From the NCBI RefSeq assembly GCF_030813715.1, contig NZ_JAUSUZ010000001.1:5208001-5272000 (forward strand): 64,000 bases of DNA, given 5' to 3'. Within the stretch, counting starts at the first letter, position 1. The number at the start of each line of letters is the position of its first letter. This DNA is from Catenuloplanes indicus (GTDB lineage: Bacteria > Actinomycetota > Actinomycetes > Mycobacteriales > Micromonosporaceae). A program made the position numbers and the translations under genes. The notes beneath the pieces were generated by a model. The model saw nothing but the letters and a program-made list of their open reading frames with translations. It was not told the origin of the DNA and ran no database searches. Of the stretch, positions 15,443 through 24,699 are shown one piece after another.

Positions 15443-15675
15443 TTTCGGCCGGGACCCGGACGGCGGGCAGAGGCTGCAAAAGCGGCAGCGGCTGCGCTGA
15501 GCTTTCGGCCGGGACCCGGACGGCGGGCAGAGGCTGCAAAGGCGGCAGCGGCTGCGCTGAGCTTTCGGCCGGGACCCGGACGGCGGGCAGAGGCTGCAAA
15601 GGCGGCAGCGGCTGCGCTGAGCTTTCGGCCAGGACCCGGACGACGGGCAGACGCTGCAAAGGCGGCAGCGGCTGC
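15443..15675. repeat. 60-bp tandem repeat between convergent genes
   Basis: Almost four copies with a 60-bp period fill the gap between the disordered-tail gene and nuoD: 15443-15502, 15503-15562, 15563-15622 and a partial copy 15623-15675. The second and third are identical, the first differs at its ends, and the fourth has three internal substitutions. Each copy contains GCAGAGGCTGC and GGCGGCAGCGG, which can form small hairpins. Since 60 is a multiple of three, all six frames stay open, but no start or ribosome site marks it as coding. Confidence 0.93.
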
Positions 15676-15682
15676 CCGTCTT

Positions 15683-16822
15683 TCACTTGTCGATGTCTCC
15701 CACCACGAAGAACATCGAGCCGAGAATCGCGATCAGGTCCGGGACCAGGCAGCCCGGCAGCAGCGTGGACAGGGCCTGCACGTTCGCGTACGACGCGGTG
15801 CGCAGCTTGAGCCGCCACGGCGTCTTCTCGCCGCGCGACACCAGGTAGTACCCGTTGATCCCGAGCGGATTCTCGGTCCACGCGTACGTGTGCCCCTCCG
15901 GCGCCTTCACCACCTTCGGCAGCCGCACGTTGACCGGCCCGGTGATCCGGTCGACCCGGTCCAGGCAGGCCTGCGCCAGGTCGAGCGACACGTACACCTG
16001 GTCCAGCAGCACCTCGAACCGCGCGTGGCAGTCACCGGTCGTGCGCGTCACCACCGGCACGTCGAGCTCGCCGTAGGCCAGGTAGGGCTCGTCCCGGCGC
16101 AGGTCCAGGTCGAGCCCGGACGCGCGTGCGACCGGGCCGGACGCGCCGAACCCGGCTGCCTCCTCGGCCGTCAGCACGCCCACGCCCACGGTCCGGGCCA
16201 GGAAGATCTCGTTGCGCCGGACAAGGTGGTCCAGGTCCGGCATGCGCCGCCGGACCGCGTCGATCGCGGCGCGGGCCCGGCCGGTCCAGCCGTACGGGAC
16301 TTCCTCCTTCAGCCCGCCGACCCGGTTGAACATGAAGTGCATGCGGCCGCCGGAGACCTCCTCCATCACGGCCTGCAACGTCTCCCGCTCGCGGAACGCG
16401 TAGAACATCGGCGTGATCGCGCCGATCTCCAGTGGGTAGGAGCCGAGGAACATCAGGTGGTTGAGCACCCGGTTCAGCTCGGCCAGCGCGGTGCGCAGCC
16501 AGACCGCGCGCTCCGGCACCTCCAGGCCCATCAGCCGTTCGACCGCGAGCACCACGCCCAGCTCGTTGGAGAACGCGGACAGCCAGTCGTGCCGGTTCGC
16601 CAGCACGATGATCTGCCGGTAGTCACGCACCTCGAACAGCTTCTCCGCGCCCCGGTGCATGTAGCCGACGATCGGCTCGCACTCGACGACCCGCTCCCCG
16701 TCCAGCCGCAGCCGCAGCCGGAGCACGCCGTGCGTGGACGGATGCTGCGGCCCGATGTTGAGCACCATGTCCGCGGTGTCCAGCCCGGCCTGCGTCCCGA
16801 CCGTCACTTCCCGGAGGGTCAT
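15683..16822 (-). CDS. nuoD: NADH-quinone oxidoreductase subunit D (stand-alone copy)
   Basis: A 379-residue homologue of the 49-kDa/NuoD subunit of complex I, which helps form the quinone site next to cluster N2. Hallmarks are [15 protein letters not shown] near the N-terminus, [52 protein letters not shown] and the C-terminal [18 protein letters not shown]. No other nuo gene is nearby, so this is an orphan copy that may complement or replace the NuoD of a main nuo operon. The ATG at 16822 overlaps the midA stop (ATGA). An upstream in-frame ATG at 16885 would extend into midA and is unlikely. Confidence 0.9.
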   Translation of the reverse strand: MTLREVTVGTQAGLDTADMVLNIGPQHPSTHGVLRLRLRLDGERVVECEPIVGYMHRGAEKLFEVRDYRQIIVLANRHDWLSAFSNELGVVLAVERLMGLEVPERAVWLRTALAELNRVLNHLMFLGSYPLEIGAITPMFYAFRERETLQAVMEEVSGGRMHFMFNRVGGLKEEVPYGWTGRARAAIDAVRRRMPDLDHLVRRNEIFLARTVGVGVLTAEEAAGFGASGPVARASGLDLDLRRDEPYLAYGELDVPVVTRTTGDCHARFEVLLDQVYVSLDLAQACLDRVDRITGPVNVRLPKVVKAPEGHTYAWTENPLGINGYYLVSRGEKTPWRLKLRTASYANVQALSTLLPGCLVPDLIAILGSMFFVVGDIDK

Positions 16823-17862
16823 GACTCCACAATGCCATCTCCGGGACTGAATGGGTGCGCCACGCCGATCGCCTGCACCAGCCACCAGTGCCCACCCAGC
16901 CCGGCCGGGTCCAGCAGCTCACCCACCTCCGAGGCGCGCGCCAGCGCGCGCACGTACCCGGCCGGATCGGCCGAGGCCAGGCTGAGCGGTGGTCGCCTTC
17001 CGCCGGCCCCGAGCGCTTTCAGCGCATCCCGTTGCACCATCAGCCGGTACGGATACCCGCCGGGCGACCGTCCAGCGAGAGCCGCGGCGCCGGCGTCGGC
17101 CACGGAGTCCATCGCGACGTGTGCGGTGATGTCGGTCGTGCCGTCCGCCCGCGGCGGCACCTGCCGCCCGTCCCGGTACCCGGTGAGCGTGCCGTCGAGC
17201 GGCCGCCCGTCGCGCAGGTGTCCATAGTCGACCGCGAGCGCGACCCCGCGTTCGACCCGCGCGAGCGCCGTGGCCCAGGCGTTGTCGCGGGCGACCCCCA
17301 CCTCCGCCCGCGCGCCCGGCGGCAGCGGCGGGTACCAGCGCGCCAGCCACGCCGCGTCCCCGGCGGACACCGGTCCGCCGAGCGTGTCGTCGGTCAGCAC
17401 GTAGCGGAGACCGTCCGGGCCGGCCTCGGCCACGTCCACCGGGACGTTGTCCAGCCACTCGGTCGCGAGCAGCATGCCGACGATCCGGTCCGGGACCCGG
17501 TCGGTCCAGCCGACGCCGGGCGGCAGCTCGGCCGGCCGCCCGGCCAGTTCCACCGCGAGCGGCCGCAGCCGGCCGCCGAAATCGGCCCGGTACGACCGGA
17601 CGACCTCCAGCAGCAGCTCACCGTGCCCGGCACCGACGTCGACCAGCTGGAACGGGTCCGGGTGGCCGAGCGCCGCGTCCACCCGCGCCAGCAGCGGGCG
17701 CAGCAGGCCGGCGAACACCGCGGTGGCGTGCGCGCTGGTCCGGAAGTGCCGGCCGGGCCCGGCCGCGCCCGGCCGGGTGAAGAAGCCGTCCGGCCCGTAG
17801 AGCGCGGTCTCCATCGCGGTCCGCCATCGAAGGCTGTTCACGCCGAGTTCAGGATGAGTCAT
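16819..17862 (-). CDS. MidA/NDUFAF7-family SAM-dependent protein arginine methyltransferase
   Basis: A 347-residue class I methyltransferase of the MidA (DUF185) family. The N-terminal region [24 protein letters not shown] resembles the family opening, the SAM-binding motif is [12 protein letters not shown] at about 75-86, and the middle holds [17 protein letters not shown] and ALAVDYGH. In eukaryotes NDUFAF7 symmetrically dimethylates an arginine of NDUFS2, the NuoD homologue. Here midA overlaps nuoD by 4 nt, so NuoD as its substrate is a strong inference. The ATG at 17862 is preferred: TAGGGT lies 7 nt upstream. A GTG at 17871 would fall inside that element. Confidence 0.85.
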   Translation of the reverse strand: MTHPELGVNSLRWRTAMETALYGPDGFFTRPGAAGPGRHFRTSAHATAVFAGLLRPLLARVDAALGHPDPFQLVDVGAGHGELLLEVVRSYRADFGGRLRPLAVELAGRPAELPPGVGWTDRVPDRIVGMLLATEWLDNVPVDVAEAGPDGLRYVLTDDTLGGPVSAGDAAWLARWYPPLPPGARAEVGVARDNAWATALARVERGVALAVDYGHLRDGRPLDGTLTGYRDGRQVPPRADGTTDITAHVAMDSVADAGAAALAGRSPGGYPYRLMVQRDALKALGAGGRRPPLSLASADPAGYVRALARASEVGELLDPAGLGGHWWLVQAIGVAHPFSPGDGIVES

Positions 17863-17869
17863 CGTGGAC

Positions 17870-17879
17870 ACCCTACGGT
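17870..17879. promoter_or_regulatory. Interlocked divergent -10 elements of midA and the phytase gene
   Basis: ACCCTACGGT holds TAGGGT on the minus strand (17875-17870, 7 nt before the midA ATG) and TACGGT on the plus strand (17874-17879, 8 nt before the phytase ATG). The two hexamers share the TA at 17874-17875, so polymerase can engage only one direction at a time. Confidence 0.55.
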
Positions 17880-17887
17880 CGCGTCAC

Positions 17888-19132
17888 ATGCGATCTCCTT
17901 CTCCGAGGCTCCTCGGCGCGGCTCTCGCCGTACCCACGCTGCTCCTGACGACGCCGGCGGCACCGGCGGCCGCCGACGGGCCGCAGCGCATCGAGAAACT
18001 GCGCGCGACGGCGGAGACGCCGGCGCTGTACGACGACGAGGCGGGCGGCGACGCCGACGCGGACGACCCGGCCATCTGGGTCCACCCCACCGATCGCGCG
18101 CGGTCCCGCGTGATCGCTACCGCCAAGAACGGCGGATTGCGCGTCTACGACCTGGGCGGACGTGAGCTGCAGTCGATCGCCACGCCGCCGGCGCCGGGAC
18201 CGGACGACGAGGCCGGCCGATTCAACAACGTGGACATCGTCGAGGGTTTCCGGCTCGGTGGCCGGACCGTCGACCTCGCCGCGGTCAGCGACCGGGGCCG
18301 TGACCAGCTGCGCTTCTACGTGATCGACGCGCGCACCGGCCTGCTCACGGACGTGACCGCGGACGACGTGCCGTTCGCGTTCAACGCCACCCAGGCCGAG
18401 GTGAACGAGCAGCGCACCGCCTACGGTCTGGACGCGGTCGGCAACGAATATCTGCTGGTCAGCCGACGTAGCACGCCCGAGGTGGGCACGTTCCGGATCG
18501 TCGCCGACCGCGGCCGGGTCACCTACCGCCCGGTCGGCCGCCTGACGCTGCCGGCCGAGTTCACGCTGCCGAACGGCGCGCGCTGGGCGCCGTGCACCGA
18601 CCCGGGCGACGGGCCGCAGGTCGAGGGCGTGGTGGTGGACGCCGCGAACGGTGCCGCCTACCTCGCGCAGGAGGACGTGGCGCTCTGGCGGGTGCCGATC
18701 CGGGACGGCCGCTTCACCGGCCGGCCGGTCACGGTGGAGAAGGTGCGCGAGTTCGGCATCCCGGCCGCGTACGACGAGGCGACCGAGGAGTGCGTCGTGG
18801 ACTACCTCGCCGACCCCGGTTTCGGCGGCCGGATCGCGGCGGACGTGGAGGGCCTGACGATCGCCCGGAGCACGCTCGTGGTCTCCAGCCAGGGCGACGA
18901 CACGTTCTACACGTACGACCGGCGTTCCAACCGGCCGACCGGGCACTTCGCCGTGGTCGACGGGCCGCGCACGGACGGTTCGCAGGAGTGTGACGGCGCG
19001 GCCGTGACCGCGACGCCGCTGCCCGGATTCCCCGGCGGGCTGCTGGTGGTGCACGACGGCCAGGACACACCGGCCGACGGTGACCGGCCGAGCACGAACT
19101 TCAAGTTCCTCGATGCGGGATTCCTGCGCTGA
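17888..19132 (+). CDS. Secreted beta-propeller phytase (3-phytase)
   Basis: A 414-residue exported enzyme expected to release phosphate from phytate in a calcium-dependent way. A signal peptide (LLGAALAVPTLLLTTPAAPAAA) precedes the propeller. Family features include DDPAIWVHPTDRARSRVIAT with YDLGGRELQ, FNNVDIVEGFRLGG, LAAVSDRGRDQLRFYVID, VEGVVVDAANGAAYLAQED, DVEGLTIA and the late DGTDG-like block (DGPRTDGSQECDG). The conserved Asp/Glu/Asn positions bind calcium in known enzymes. The ATG at 17888 lies 8 nt after TACGGT; an upstream in-frame ATG at 17864 would precede the promoter and is rejected. A terminator follows. Confidence 0.9.
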   Translation: MRSPSPRLLGAALAVPTLLLTTPAAPAAADGPQRIEKLRATAETPALYDDEAGGDADADDPAIWVHPTDRARSRVIATAKNGGLRVYDLGGRELQSIATPPAPGPDDEAGRFNNVDIVEGFRLGGRTVDLAAVSDRGRDQLRFYVIDARTGLLTDVTADDVPFAFNATQAEVNEQRTAYGLDAVGNEYLLVSRRSTPEVGTFRIVADRGRVTYRPVGRLTLPAEFTLPNGARWAPCTDPGDGPQVEGVVVDAANGAAYLAQEDVALWRVPIRDGRFTGRPVTVEKVREFGIPAAYDEATEECVVDYLADPGFGGRIAADVEGLTIARSTLVVSSQGDDTFYTYDRRSNRPTGHFAVVDGPRTDGSQECDGAAVTATPLPGFPGGLLVVHDGQDTPADGDRPSTNFKFLDAGFLR

Positions 19133-19144
19133 TCCAGGTCCGCG

Positions 19145-19170
19145 GCTCTCCGGGCGGGTGCCCGGAGAGC
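19145..19170 (+). terminator. Terminator after the phytase gene
   Basis: A perfect 11-bp stem (19145-19155 with 19160-19170) closes a GGGT loop 12 bp after the phytase stop. No T tract follows. Confidence 0.8.
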
Positions 19171-19267
19171 GGCGGTGAGCGTTTTCACACACTCTTGTAA
19201 GAGCTCTGAAACACTGGCGCATACTGGCCCCGACCGGTACCTACCCTTCGAGGACTGGATCGCTGAC

Positions 19268-20206
19268 ATGGCCGCATCGACGCGCCGCACCGCCACCGCG
19301 CGCACCTCGAACGCCACCCTCACCGTCGGCGTGATCGGCGCCGGCCGGGTCGGCGCCACGCTCGGCGCCGCGCTGACCGCGGCCGGGCACCGGGTGATCG
19401 CCGCCTCCGGCACCTCCGACGCCACCGCCGAGCGGATCGACCGGCTGCTGCCGGACACCGCCCATCTGCCACCCACCCAGGTCGCCCGGGCGGCCACCGA
19501 CCTGCTGCTGGTCTCGGTGCCGGACGACGCGCTCGCGGCCGTGGTGCGCGGGCTCGCCGACGACGGCGCGCTGCGGCCCGGCCAGGTGGTCGCGCACACG
19601 TCCGGCGCGCACGGGCTGACGCCGCTGGACCCGGCCGTCGCGCGCGGCGCCCGGCCGCTGGCGCTGCACCCGGCGATGACGTTCACCGGCCGGCCGGAGG
19701 ACATCGCCCGGCTGCACGGCATCTCGTACGGCGTGACCGCGCGCGCTGATGTCCGACCGTTCGCGGCCCGGCTGGTCGAGCAGCTCGGCGGCGCGGTCGA
19801 GTGGATCCGCGACTCCGACCGCGCGCTCTACCACGCCGCGCTCGCGCACGGCGCGAACCACCTGGTCACGCTGGTCAACGACGCGCTGGACCGGCTGCGC
19901 GACGCCGGTGTGCTGCATCCGGAGCGGGTGCTGGCCCCGCTGCTGCGCGCCTCGCTGGAAAACGCGCTGGTGTTCGGCGACGCGGCGCTGACCGGCCCGG
20001 TCTCCCGCGGCGACGCCGGCACGGTGGCCCGCCACCTGGCCGAGCTGACCGAGGTCGCGCCCGACTCCGTGGCCACCTACCGGGTGCTGGCCCGGCGCAC
20101 CGCCGACCGCGCGATCTCCGCCGGCCGGCTCCGCCCCGTTGACGCCGAGCCGCTGCTCGACGTCCTCGCCGACGCCCGGGAGGGCACCCCGCATGACGAC
20201 CTCTAG
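19268..20206 (+). CDS. Rossmann-fold/DUF2520 protein of the pantothenate cluster
   Basis: A 312-residue cytosolic protein with an N-terminal NAD(P)-binding Rossmann domain ([18 protein letters not shown], about residues 19-36) and a C-terminal DUF2520 helical domain (about 150-300, with [22 protein letters not shown]). The architecture resembles ketopantoate reductase-like and NADP/F420 oxidoreductases, and the gene sits just before panC in many actinobacteria, so a role in pantothenate metabolism is plausible but unproven. The ATG at 19268 is chosen from the start of homology and the basic leader; earlier in-frame starts at 19175 have no ribosome site. A possible TTGTAA-N19-CATACT promoter lies at 19195-19225. 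It overlaps panC by 14 nt. Confidence 0.85.
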   Translation: MAASTRRTATARTSNATLTVGVIGAGRVGATLGAALTAAGHRVIAASGTSDATAERIDRLLPDTAHLPPTQVARAATDLLLVSVPDDALAAVVRGLADDGALRPGQVVAHTSGAHGLTPLDPAVARGARPLALHPAMTFTGRPEDIARLHGISYGVTARADVRPFAARLVEQLGGAVEWIRDSDRALYHAALAHGANHLVTLVNDALDRLRDAGVLHPERVLAPLLRASLENALVFGDAALTGPVSRGDAGTVARHLAELTEVAPDSVATYRVLARRTADRAISAGRLRPVDAEPLLDVLADAREGTPHDDL

Positions 20207-21035
20207 CCTGGTCAACACGGTCGCCGACCTGGACGCGGCCCGGGTGAAGATGACCGGCCGCGTCGCCGTGGTGATGACCATGGGCGCGCTGCACGACGGC
20301 CACGAGTCGCTGATGCGCGCGGCCCGGGAGCGAGCCGACCACCTGATCGTCACGATCTTCGTGAACCCGCTGCAGTTCGGGCCGAACGAGGATCTGGACC
20401 GCTACCCGCGCACGCTCGAGTCCGACCTGGAGGTCTGCGCGCGCGCCGGTGCCGACCTGGTCTTCGCACCGTCCGCGCGGGAGATGTACCCGGACGGCCC
20501 GCCGCAGGTCCGGCTCAACCCGGGCCCGCTCGGCGAGGAACTGGAGGGCGCCAGCCGGCCCGGCTTCTTCCACGGCGTGCTGACCGTGGTGCTGAAGCTG
20601 CTCCAGCTCACCCGCCCGGACCTCACGTTCTTCGGCGAGAAGGACTATCAGCAGCTCACGCTCGTGACCAGGATGACGCGCGACCTGAACGTACCGGTCG
20701 AGGTGGTCGGCGTGCCGACCGTGCGCGAGCCGGACGGGCTGGCGCTGTCCAGCCGTAACCGGTACCTCTCCGTGCCGGAGCGGACCGCCGCGCTCGCGCT
20801 CTCCGCCGGGCTGCGCGCGGGTGCCGACACCGCGGCGGGCGGTGGCTCCGCGGATCAGGCGCTCGCCGCCGCGCACGCCCGGATCGAGGCGGAGCCGGGC
20901 GTGGACCTGGACTATCTGGTGCTGCTCGCGCCCGATCTCGGCCCGGCACCGGCGCACGGCCCGGCCCGGCTGCTCGTCGCCGCGCGCGTCGGCACCACGA
21001 GGCTTATCGACAACATTCCGATAGAACTGCCGTGA
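20193..21035 (+). CDS. panC: Pantothenate synthetase
   Basis: A 280-residue ligase that joins pantoate and beta-alanine using ATP. The nucleotidyltransferase motifs are clear: [15 protein letters not shown] (HIGH-type, about 29-43), [45 protein letters not shown] and [11 protein letters not shown] (KMSKS-type). Length is normal. The ATG at 20193 lies inside the end of the DUF2520 gene, giving a 14-nt overlap and tight coupling. No panD or panB is adjacent, so beta-alanine and pantoate supply must be encoded elsewhere. Confidence 0.95.
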   Translation: MTTSSLVNTVADLDAARVKMTGRVAVVMTMGALHDGHESLMRAARERADHLIVTIFVNPLQFGPNEDLDRYPRTLESDLEVCARAGADLVFAPSAREMYPDGPPQVRLNPGPLGEELEGASRPGFFHGVLTVVLKLLQLTRPDLTFFGEKDYQQLTLVTRMTRDLNVPVEVVGVPTVREPDGLALSSRNRYLSVPERTAALALSAGLRAGADTAAGGGSADQALAAAHARIEAEPGVDLDYLVLLAPDLGPAPAHGPARLLVAARVGTTRLIDNIPIELP

Positions 21036-21147
21036 GCTGCTAGAACATGCCGCCGTACGGTACTCGATCGGTGCCTGCGGCATGCCGGGTCGCGTCGCGG
21101 CGGTTACGTTAGGTCTCGCAGATTCGGCTATAGGGGAGGTCTCTCGG

Positions 21148-22062
21148 ATGCGACGCTCGGTGGCGGCGCTGGCGCTCGGCGCCCTGATGATGGCGGGGCT
21201 GGCCGGCTGCGGCATGCCCGAGGGGGTCGACGGCGAGCTCACCGACGACTGGGCCGGGCTTCCGGAGCCGAAGTCGTTCGTGCCGGCCGCGGGCGTCTGC
21301 TACTCGACGGACTTCGCGCCGATCGCGTTGCGCGCGCTGTCCACACCGGTGGACTGCGCGACGGAGCACCGGGTCGAGACCACGTTCGTCGGCACGTTCA
21401 CCGGCGCGCCGGCCGAGGCCGGTAAACCACCGGCCCGTGACTCGGACCCGGCCCGTGCCGCGTTCGCCGAGTGCGACAAGCAGTCGGCCACGTACCTCGG
21501 CGCGGACTGGCGGCTCGGCCGGCTCTCGCTCGGCCTCGCGCTGCCGTCCGACAAGGCGTGGACCGGCGGCGCCCGGTGGTACCGCTGTGACGTGACCGAG
21601 AAGACGAACGTCGAGGAGAACGGCACCACCGTGGCCCGCAAGGGCACGGTCAAGGACGGTCTCAAGGCGGTGGACGCGCCGCTGCGGCTCGGCTGCTACA
21701 CGCTGGACGTGCAGAGCACGCTGGAGATCACCAAGATGGCCGCGACCGACTGCACCAAGGAGCACAACGGCGAGTTCGTCGGCGTCTGGCAGGCCCCGGC
21801 GAACCAGAAGTACCCGCAGGTCACCGACGTGGCGGCGTGGCAGGCGTTCTACAACAACTGCCGCCAGAAGATCGCGGAGTACGTGAAGGTGCCGAAGGAC
21901 GACGACCTTGCGGCGCGCAGCGGTGTCGCGCCGGTGCTGGCGAACGAGGCCGACTGGAAGACCGGTGACCGCGGCGCCCGCTGCTACGTCTGGCTCCAGG
22001 ACATCAAAATCAACAAGTCGCTGCGTGCGGCCGGCCCGAACGCGCTGCCGATCACGGACTGA
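21148..22062 (+). CDS. Septum-formation-type lipoprotein with two Cys-rich repeats
   Basis: A 304-residue exported lipoprotein (lipobox LAGCGMP, Cys at about residue 22). The extracytoplasmic part has two related units, each with a CY opening followed by a C-x5-H motif: VCYSTDF ... VDCATEHRVETTFVGTF and GCYTLDV ... TDCTKEHNGEFVGVW. This pattern fits the actinobacterial septum formation (Septum_form) family. The exact role is unknown. The ribosome site GGGGAGG (21133-21139) precedes the ATG at 21148 by 8 nt. There is no homologous neighbour; it separates panC from nadB. Confidence 0.8.
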   Translation: MRRSVAALALGALMMAGLAGCGMPEGVDGELTDDWAGLPEPKSFVPAAGVCYSTDFAPIALRALSTPVDCATEHRVETTFVGTFTGAPAEAGKPPARDSDPARAAFAECDKQSATYLGADWRLGRLSLGLALPSDKAWTGGARWYRCDVTEKTNVEENGTTVARKGTVKDGLKAVDAPLRLGCYTLDVQSTLEITKMAATDCTKEHNGEFVGVWQAPANQKYPQVTDVAAWQAFYNNCRQKIAEYVKVPKDDDLAARSGVAPVLANEADWKTGDRGARCYVWLQDIKINKSLRAAGPNALPITD

Positions 22063-22143
22063 GACCCGCGCGGGTACGCGATTAGCCCCACTTTTCGCCG
22101 GCCGCGCTCCCCAAAGGGCAGGTAGGTCGAGTTGACTGGAGGG

Positions 22144-23787
22144 ATGCGTCCACTCGATCTTCCGGCCCTGCCGACGCGTCTCGCCGCCCCGGCGCCGGGC
22201 TGGACCGAGACCACCGACGTCATCGTCGTGGGCTCCGGTATCGCCGGGCTTACCGCCGCGTTGCATCTTCGCGAAGGCGGCCTGCACGTCACCGTGGTCA
22301 CCAAGGTCAACATCGACGACGGGTCGACCCGGTGGGCGCAGGGCGGGATCGCCGCGGTGCTGGACCCGCTAGACACGCCGACCGCGCACGCGTACGACAC
22401 CGAGGTGGCCGGCGTCGGCCTGTGCGACGCCGACGCGGTCCGGGTGCTCGTCGAGGAGGGCCCGGCCCGGGTCCGCGAGCTGATCCGCACCGGCGCCGAG
22501 TTCGACCGCAACGCGGACGGCTCGCTGATGCTGACCCGGGAGGGCGGCCACCGGGCGAACCGGATCGTGCACGCGGGCGGCGACGCCACCGGCGCGGAGG
22601 TGCAGCGCGCGCTGCACGCCGCGGTCGGCCGCGACCCGTGGATCCGGATGGTCGAGCACGCGCTGGTCCTCGACCTGCTCACCGACGAGACCGGCCGGGC
22701 CTGCGGCATCACGCTGCACGTGCTCGGCGAGGGCACGGAGGACGGCGTCGGCGCGATCCTCAGCCGCGCCGTGGTGCTGGCCACCGGCGGCATGGGCCAG
22801 ATCTACGCGTCCACCACGAACCCGTCCGTCTCCACCGGCGACGGCGTGGCGCTCGCGCTGCGGGCCGGTGCCGCGGTCACGGACGTCGAGTTCGTCCAGT
22901 TCCACCCCACGTCGTTCGTCTCCGGCGGGGTCTCCTCGGTGCAGCGCCCGCTGATCAGCGAGGCGCTGCGCGGCGAGGGCGCGCACCTGGTGGACGGCGA
23001 CGGCAAGCGGTTCATGGTCGGCCAGCACGAGCTGGCCGAGTTGGCGCCGCGCGACGTGGTGGCCAAGGGCATCCACCGGGTGCTGCTCGCCGAGGGCTCC
23101 GACCACGTCTACCTGGACGCCCGGCACCTCGGCAAGGAGTTCCTGGAGCACCGCTTCCCGACCATCCTGGCGTCCTGCCGCGCGGCCGGGGTGGACCCGG
23201 TCACCGACCTGATCCCGGTCGCGCCGGCCGCGCACTACGCCTCCGGTGGCGTCCGCACCGACCTGCACGGCCGCACCAGCATTCCCGGCCTGTACGCGTG
23301 CGGCGAGGTGGCCTGCACCGGTGTGCACGGCGCGAACCGGCTGGCCAGCAACTCGCTGCTGGAGGGCCTGGTCTTCTCCCGCCGGATCGCCGACGACATC
23401 CGCCGGGACCTGCCGCCGCAGGCCGAGCCGGTGCTGCACGACGCCAGCGCGCAGTGGGTGGTCGACGAGGCCGCGCGCCCGGATCTCCAGCGCGCGATGA
23501 GCCGGGGCGCGGGTGTGCTGCGCTCGGCCGGTTCACTACGCGGCACGGCCGCCGCGCTCACCGCCACGGCCGGCCGCCGGGGCACGCCGCGCACCGCGAG
23601 CTGGGAGGCGACCAACCTGCTGACCGTGGCGACCGCGCTGGCCGGCGCGGCGTACGCCCGGCAGGAGACCCGCGGTTGCCACTGGCGGGAGGATTTCGGC
23701 ACGGCGGAGGACGAGTGGCGCGGCCACCTGGTCACCGCGCTGGCCGAGGACGGAACAGCCACCCACACCTGGGAGCCCATCGCATGA
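22144..23787 (+). CDS. nadB: L-aspartate oxidase
   Basis: An FAD flavoprotein of 547 residues that oxidises L-aspartate to iminoaspartate, the first step of de novo NAD synthesis. The dinucleotide motif is VIVVGSGIAGLTAALHL near residues 22-38. Further signatures are STRWAQGGIAAVLD, VLATGGMGQIY, EFVQFHPT, LISEALRGEGAHLVD, the catalytic-region APAAHYASGGVRTD and GEVACTGVHGANRLASNSLLE. The C-terminal helical domain is present. The ATG at 22144 is chosen, although GGAGGG directly abuts it; a TTG at 22132 is the alternative. The gene overlaps nadC by 4 nt. Confidence 0.95.
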   Translation: MRPLDLPALPTRLAAPAPGWTETTDVIVVGSGIAGLTAALHLREGGLHVTVVTKVNIDDGSTRWAQGGIAAVLDPLDTPTAHAYDTEVAGVGLCDADAVRVLVEEGPARVRELIRTGAEFDRNADGSLMLTREGGHRANRIVHAGGDATGAEVQRALHAAVGRDPWIRMVEHALVLDLLTDETGRACGITLHVLGEGTEDGVGAILSRAVVLATGGMGQIYASTTNPSVSTGDGVALALRAGAAVTDVEFVQFHPTSFVSGGVSSVQRPLISEALRGEGAHLVDGDGKRFMVGQHELAELAPRDVVAKGIHRVLLAEGSDHVYLDARHLGKEFLEHRFPTILASCRAAGVDPVTDLIPVAPAAHYASGGVRTDLHGRTSIPGLYACGEVACTGVHGANRLASNSLLEGLVFSRRIADDIRRDLPPQAEPVLHDASAQWVVDEAARPDLQRAMSRGAGVLRSAGSLRGTAAALTATAGRRGTPRTASWEATNLLTVATALAGAAYARQETRGCHWREDFGTAEDEWRGHLVTALAEDGTATHTWEPIA

Positions 23788-24674
23788 CCACCCTGTCGGA
23801 GAAGACGCAGCAGGCGCTGGATGAGGCCGCGCTGCCGGTCGCGGAGATCGAGCGGATCGTCCGGACCGCGCTGGAGGAAGACCTCGGGCCGGAGCACCGC
23901 GACGTGACCAGCGAGTCCACCATCCCGGCCGAGCAGACCGACACGGCCGACCTGGTCGCGCGCGCGGACGGCGTGGTGGCGGGCCTCGCGGTCGCCGCCG
24001 CGGTCTTCGAGCTCTCCTCCGGCCGTACCGTAGAGGTGGTGTTGACCTCCCGGGACGGCACGCGGGTGCGGCGGGGCGACGTGCTGGCCACCGTGACCGG
24101 GCCGACCCGGGCGCTGCTGACCGCGGAGCGGACCGCGCTGAACCTGCTGTGCCGGGCGTCCGGCGTGGCCACGCACACCCGTGCCTGGGCGGACGAGCTG
24201 GCCGGGACGAAGGCGACCGTGCTGGACACGCGCAAGACCACGCCGGGCCTACGGGCGCTGGAGAAGTACGCGGTGCGGGCCGGCGGCGGCACGAACAAGC
24301 GGATGGGCCTGTACGACGTCGCGATGATCAAGGACAACCACAAACTGGCTGCCGGTGGGCTGACGGAGGCCTACCGGCGGGTGCGGGAGACATTCCCGGA
24401 CGTGCCGGTGCAGGTGGAGGTGACCACGGTCGCGGAGGCGGTCGAGTCGGTGGAGGCCGGCGCGGACTTCCTGCTCTGCGACAACATGAGCCCGGAGCTG
24501 CTGCGCGAGGTGGTGGCCGCGGTCGGCGACCGGGCCGAGCTGGAGGCGACCGGCGGCCTGACGCTGGCCGTGGCGGCCGAGTACGGCGCGACCGGCGTGG
24601 ACTACCTCTCGGTCGGCGGCCTGACCCACTCCTCGCCGATCCTGGACATCGCCATGGACCTGCGGCCACGCTAG
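23784..24674 (+). CDS. nadC: Nicotinate-nucleotide pyrophosphorylase (carboxylating)
   Basis: A 296-residue quinolinate phosphoribosyltransferase that makes nicotinate mononucleotide from quinolinate and PRPP. Typical blocks are ALEEDLGPEHRDVTSE, ERTALNLLCRASGVATHTR, the PRPP-site DTRKTTPGLRALEKYAVRAGG, HKLAAGG preceded by MIKDNH, and EATGGLTL with YLSVGGLTHS at the end. Its ATG overlaps the nadB stop (ATGA). nadA (quinolinate synthase) is not in the window. It is 25 bp ahead of coaX, which has its own leaderless-type promoter. Confidence 0.96.
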   Translation: MTTLSEKTQQALDEAALPVAEIERIVRTALEEDLGPEHRDVTSESTIPAEQTDTADLVARADGVVAGLAVAAAVFELSSGRTVEVVLTSRDGTRVRRGDVLATVTGPTRALLTAERTALNLLCRASGVATHTRAWADELAGTKATVLDTRKTTPGLRALEKYAVRAGGGTNKRMGLYDVAMIKDNHKLAAGGLTEAYRRVRETFPDVPVQVEVTTVAEAVESVEAGADFLLCDNMSPELLREVVAAVGDRAELEATGGLTLAVAAEYGATGVDYLSVGGLTHSSPILDIAMDLRPR

Positions 24675-24699
24675 ATCGCCTGGTCGATAGGCTGCCACC

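Noticed and set aside
15432-15881. Open frame on the minus strand through the 60-bp repeat encoding a Pro/Leu-rich 20-residue repeat
   Set aside because: A 60-bp repeat keeps any frame open. This frame overlaps the nuoD end in another phase and has no ribosome site.
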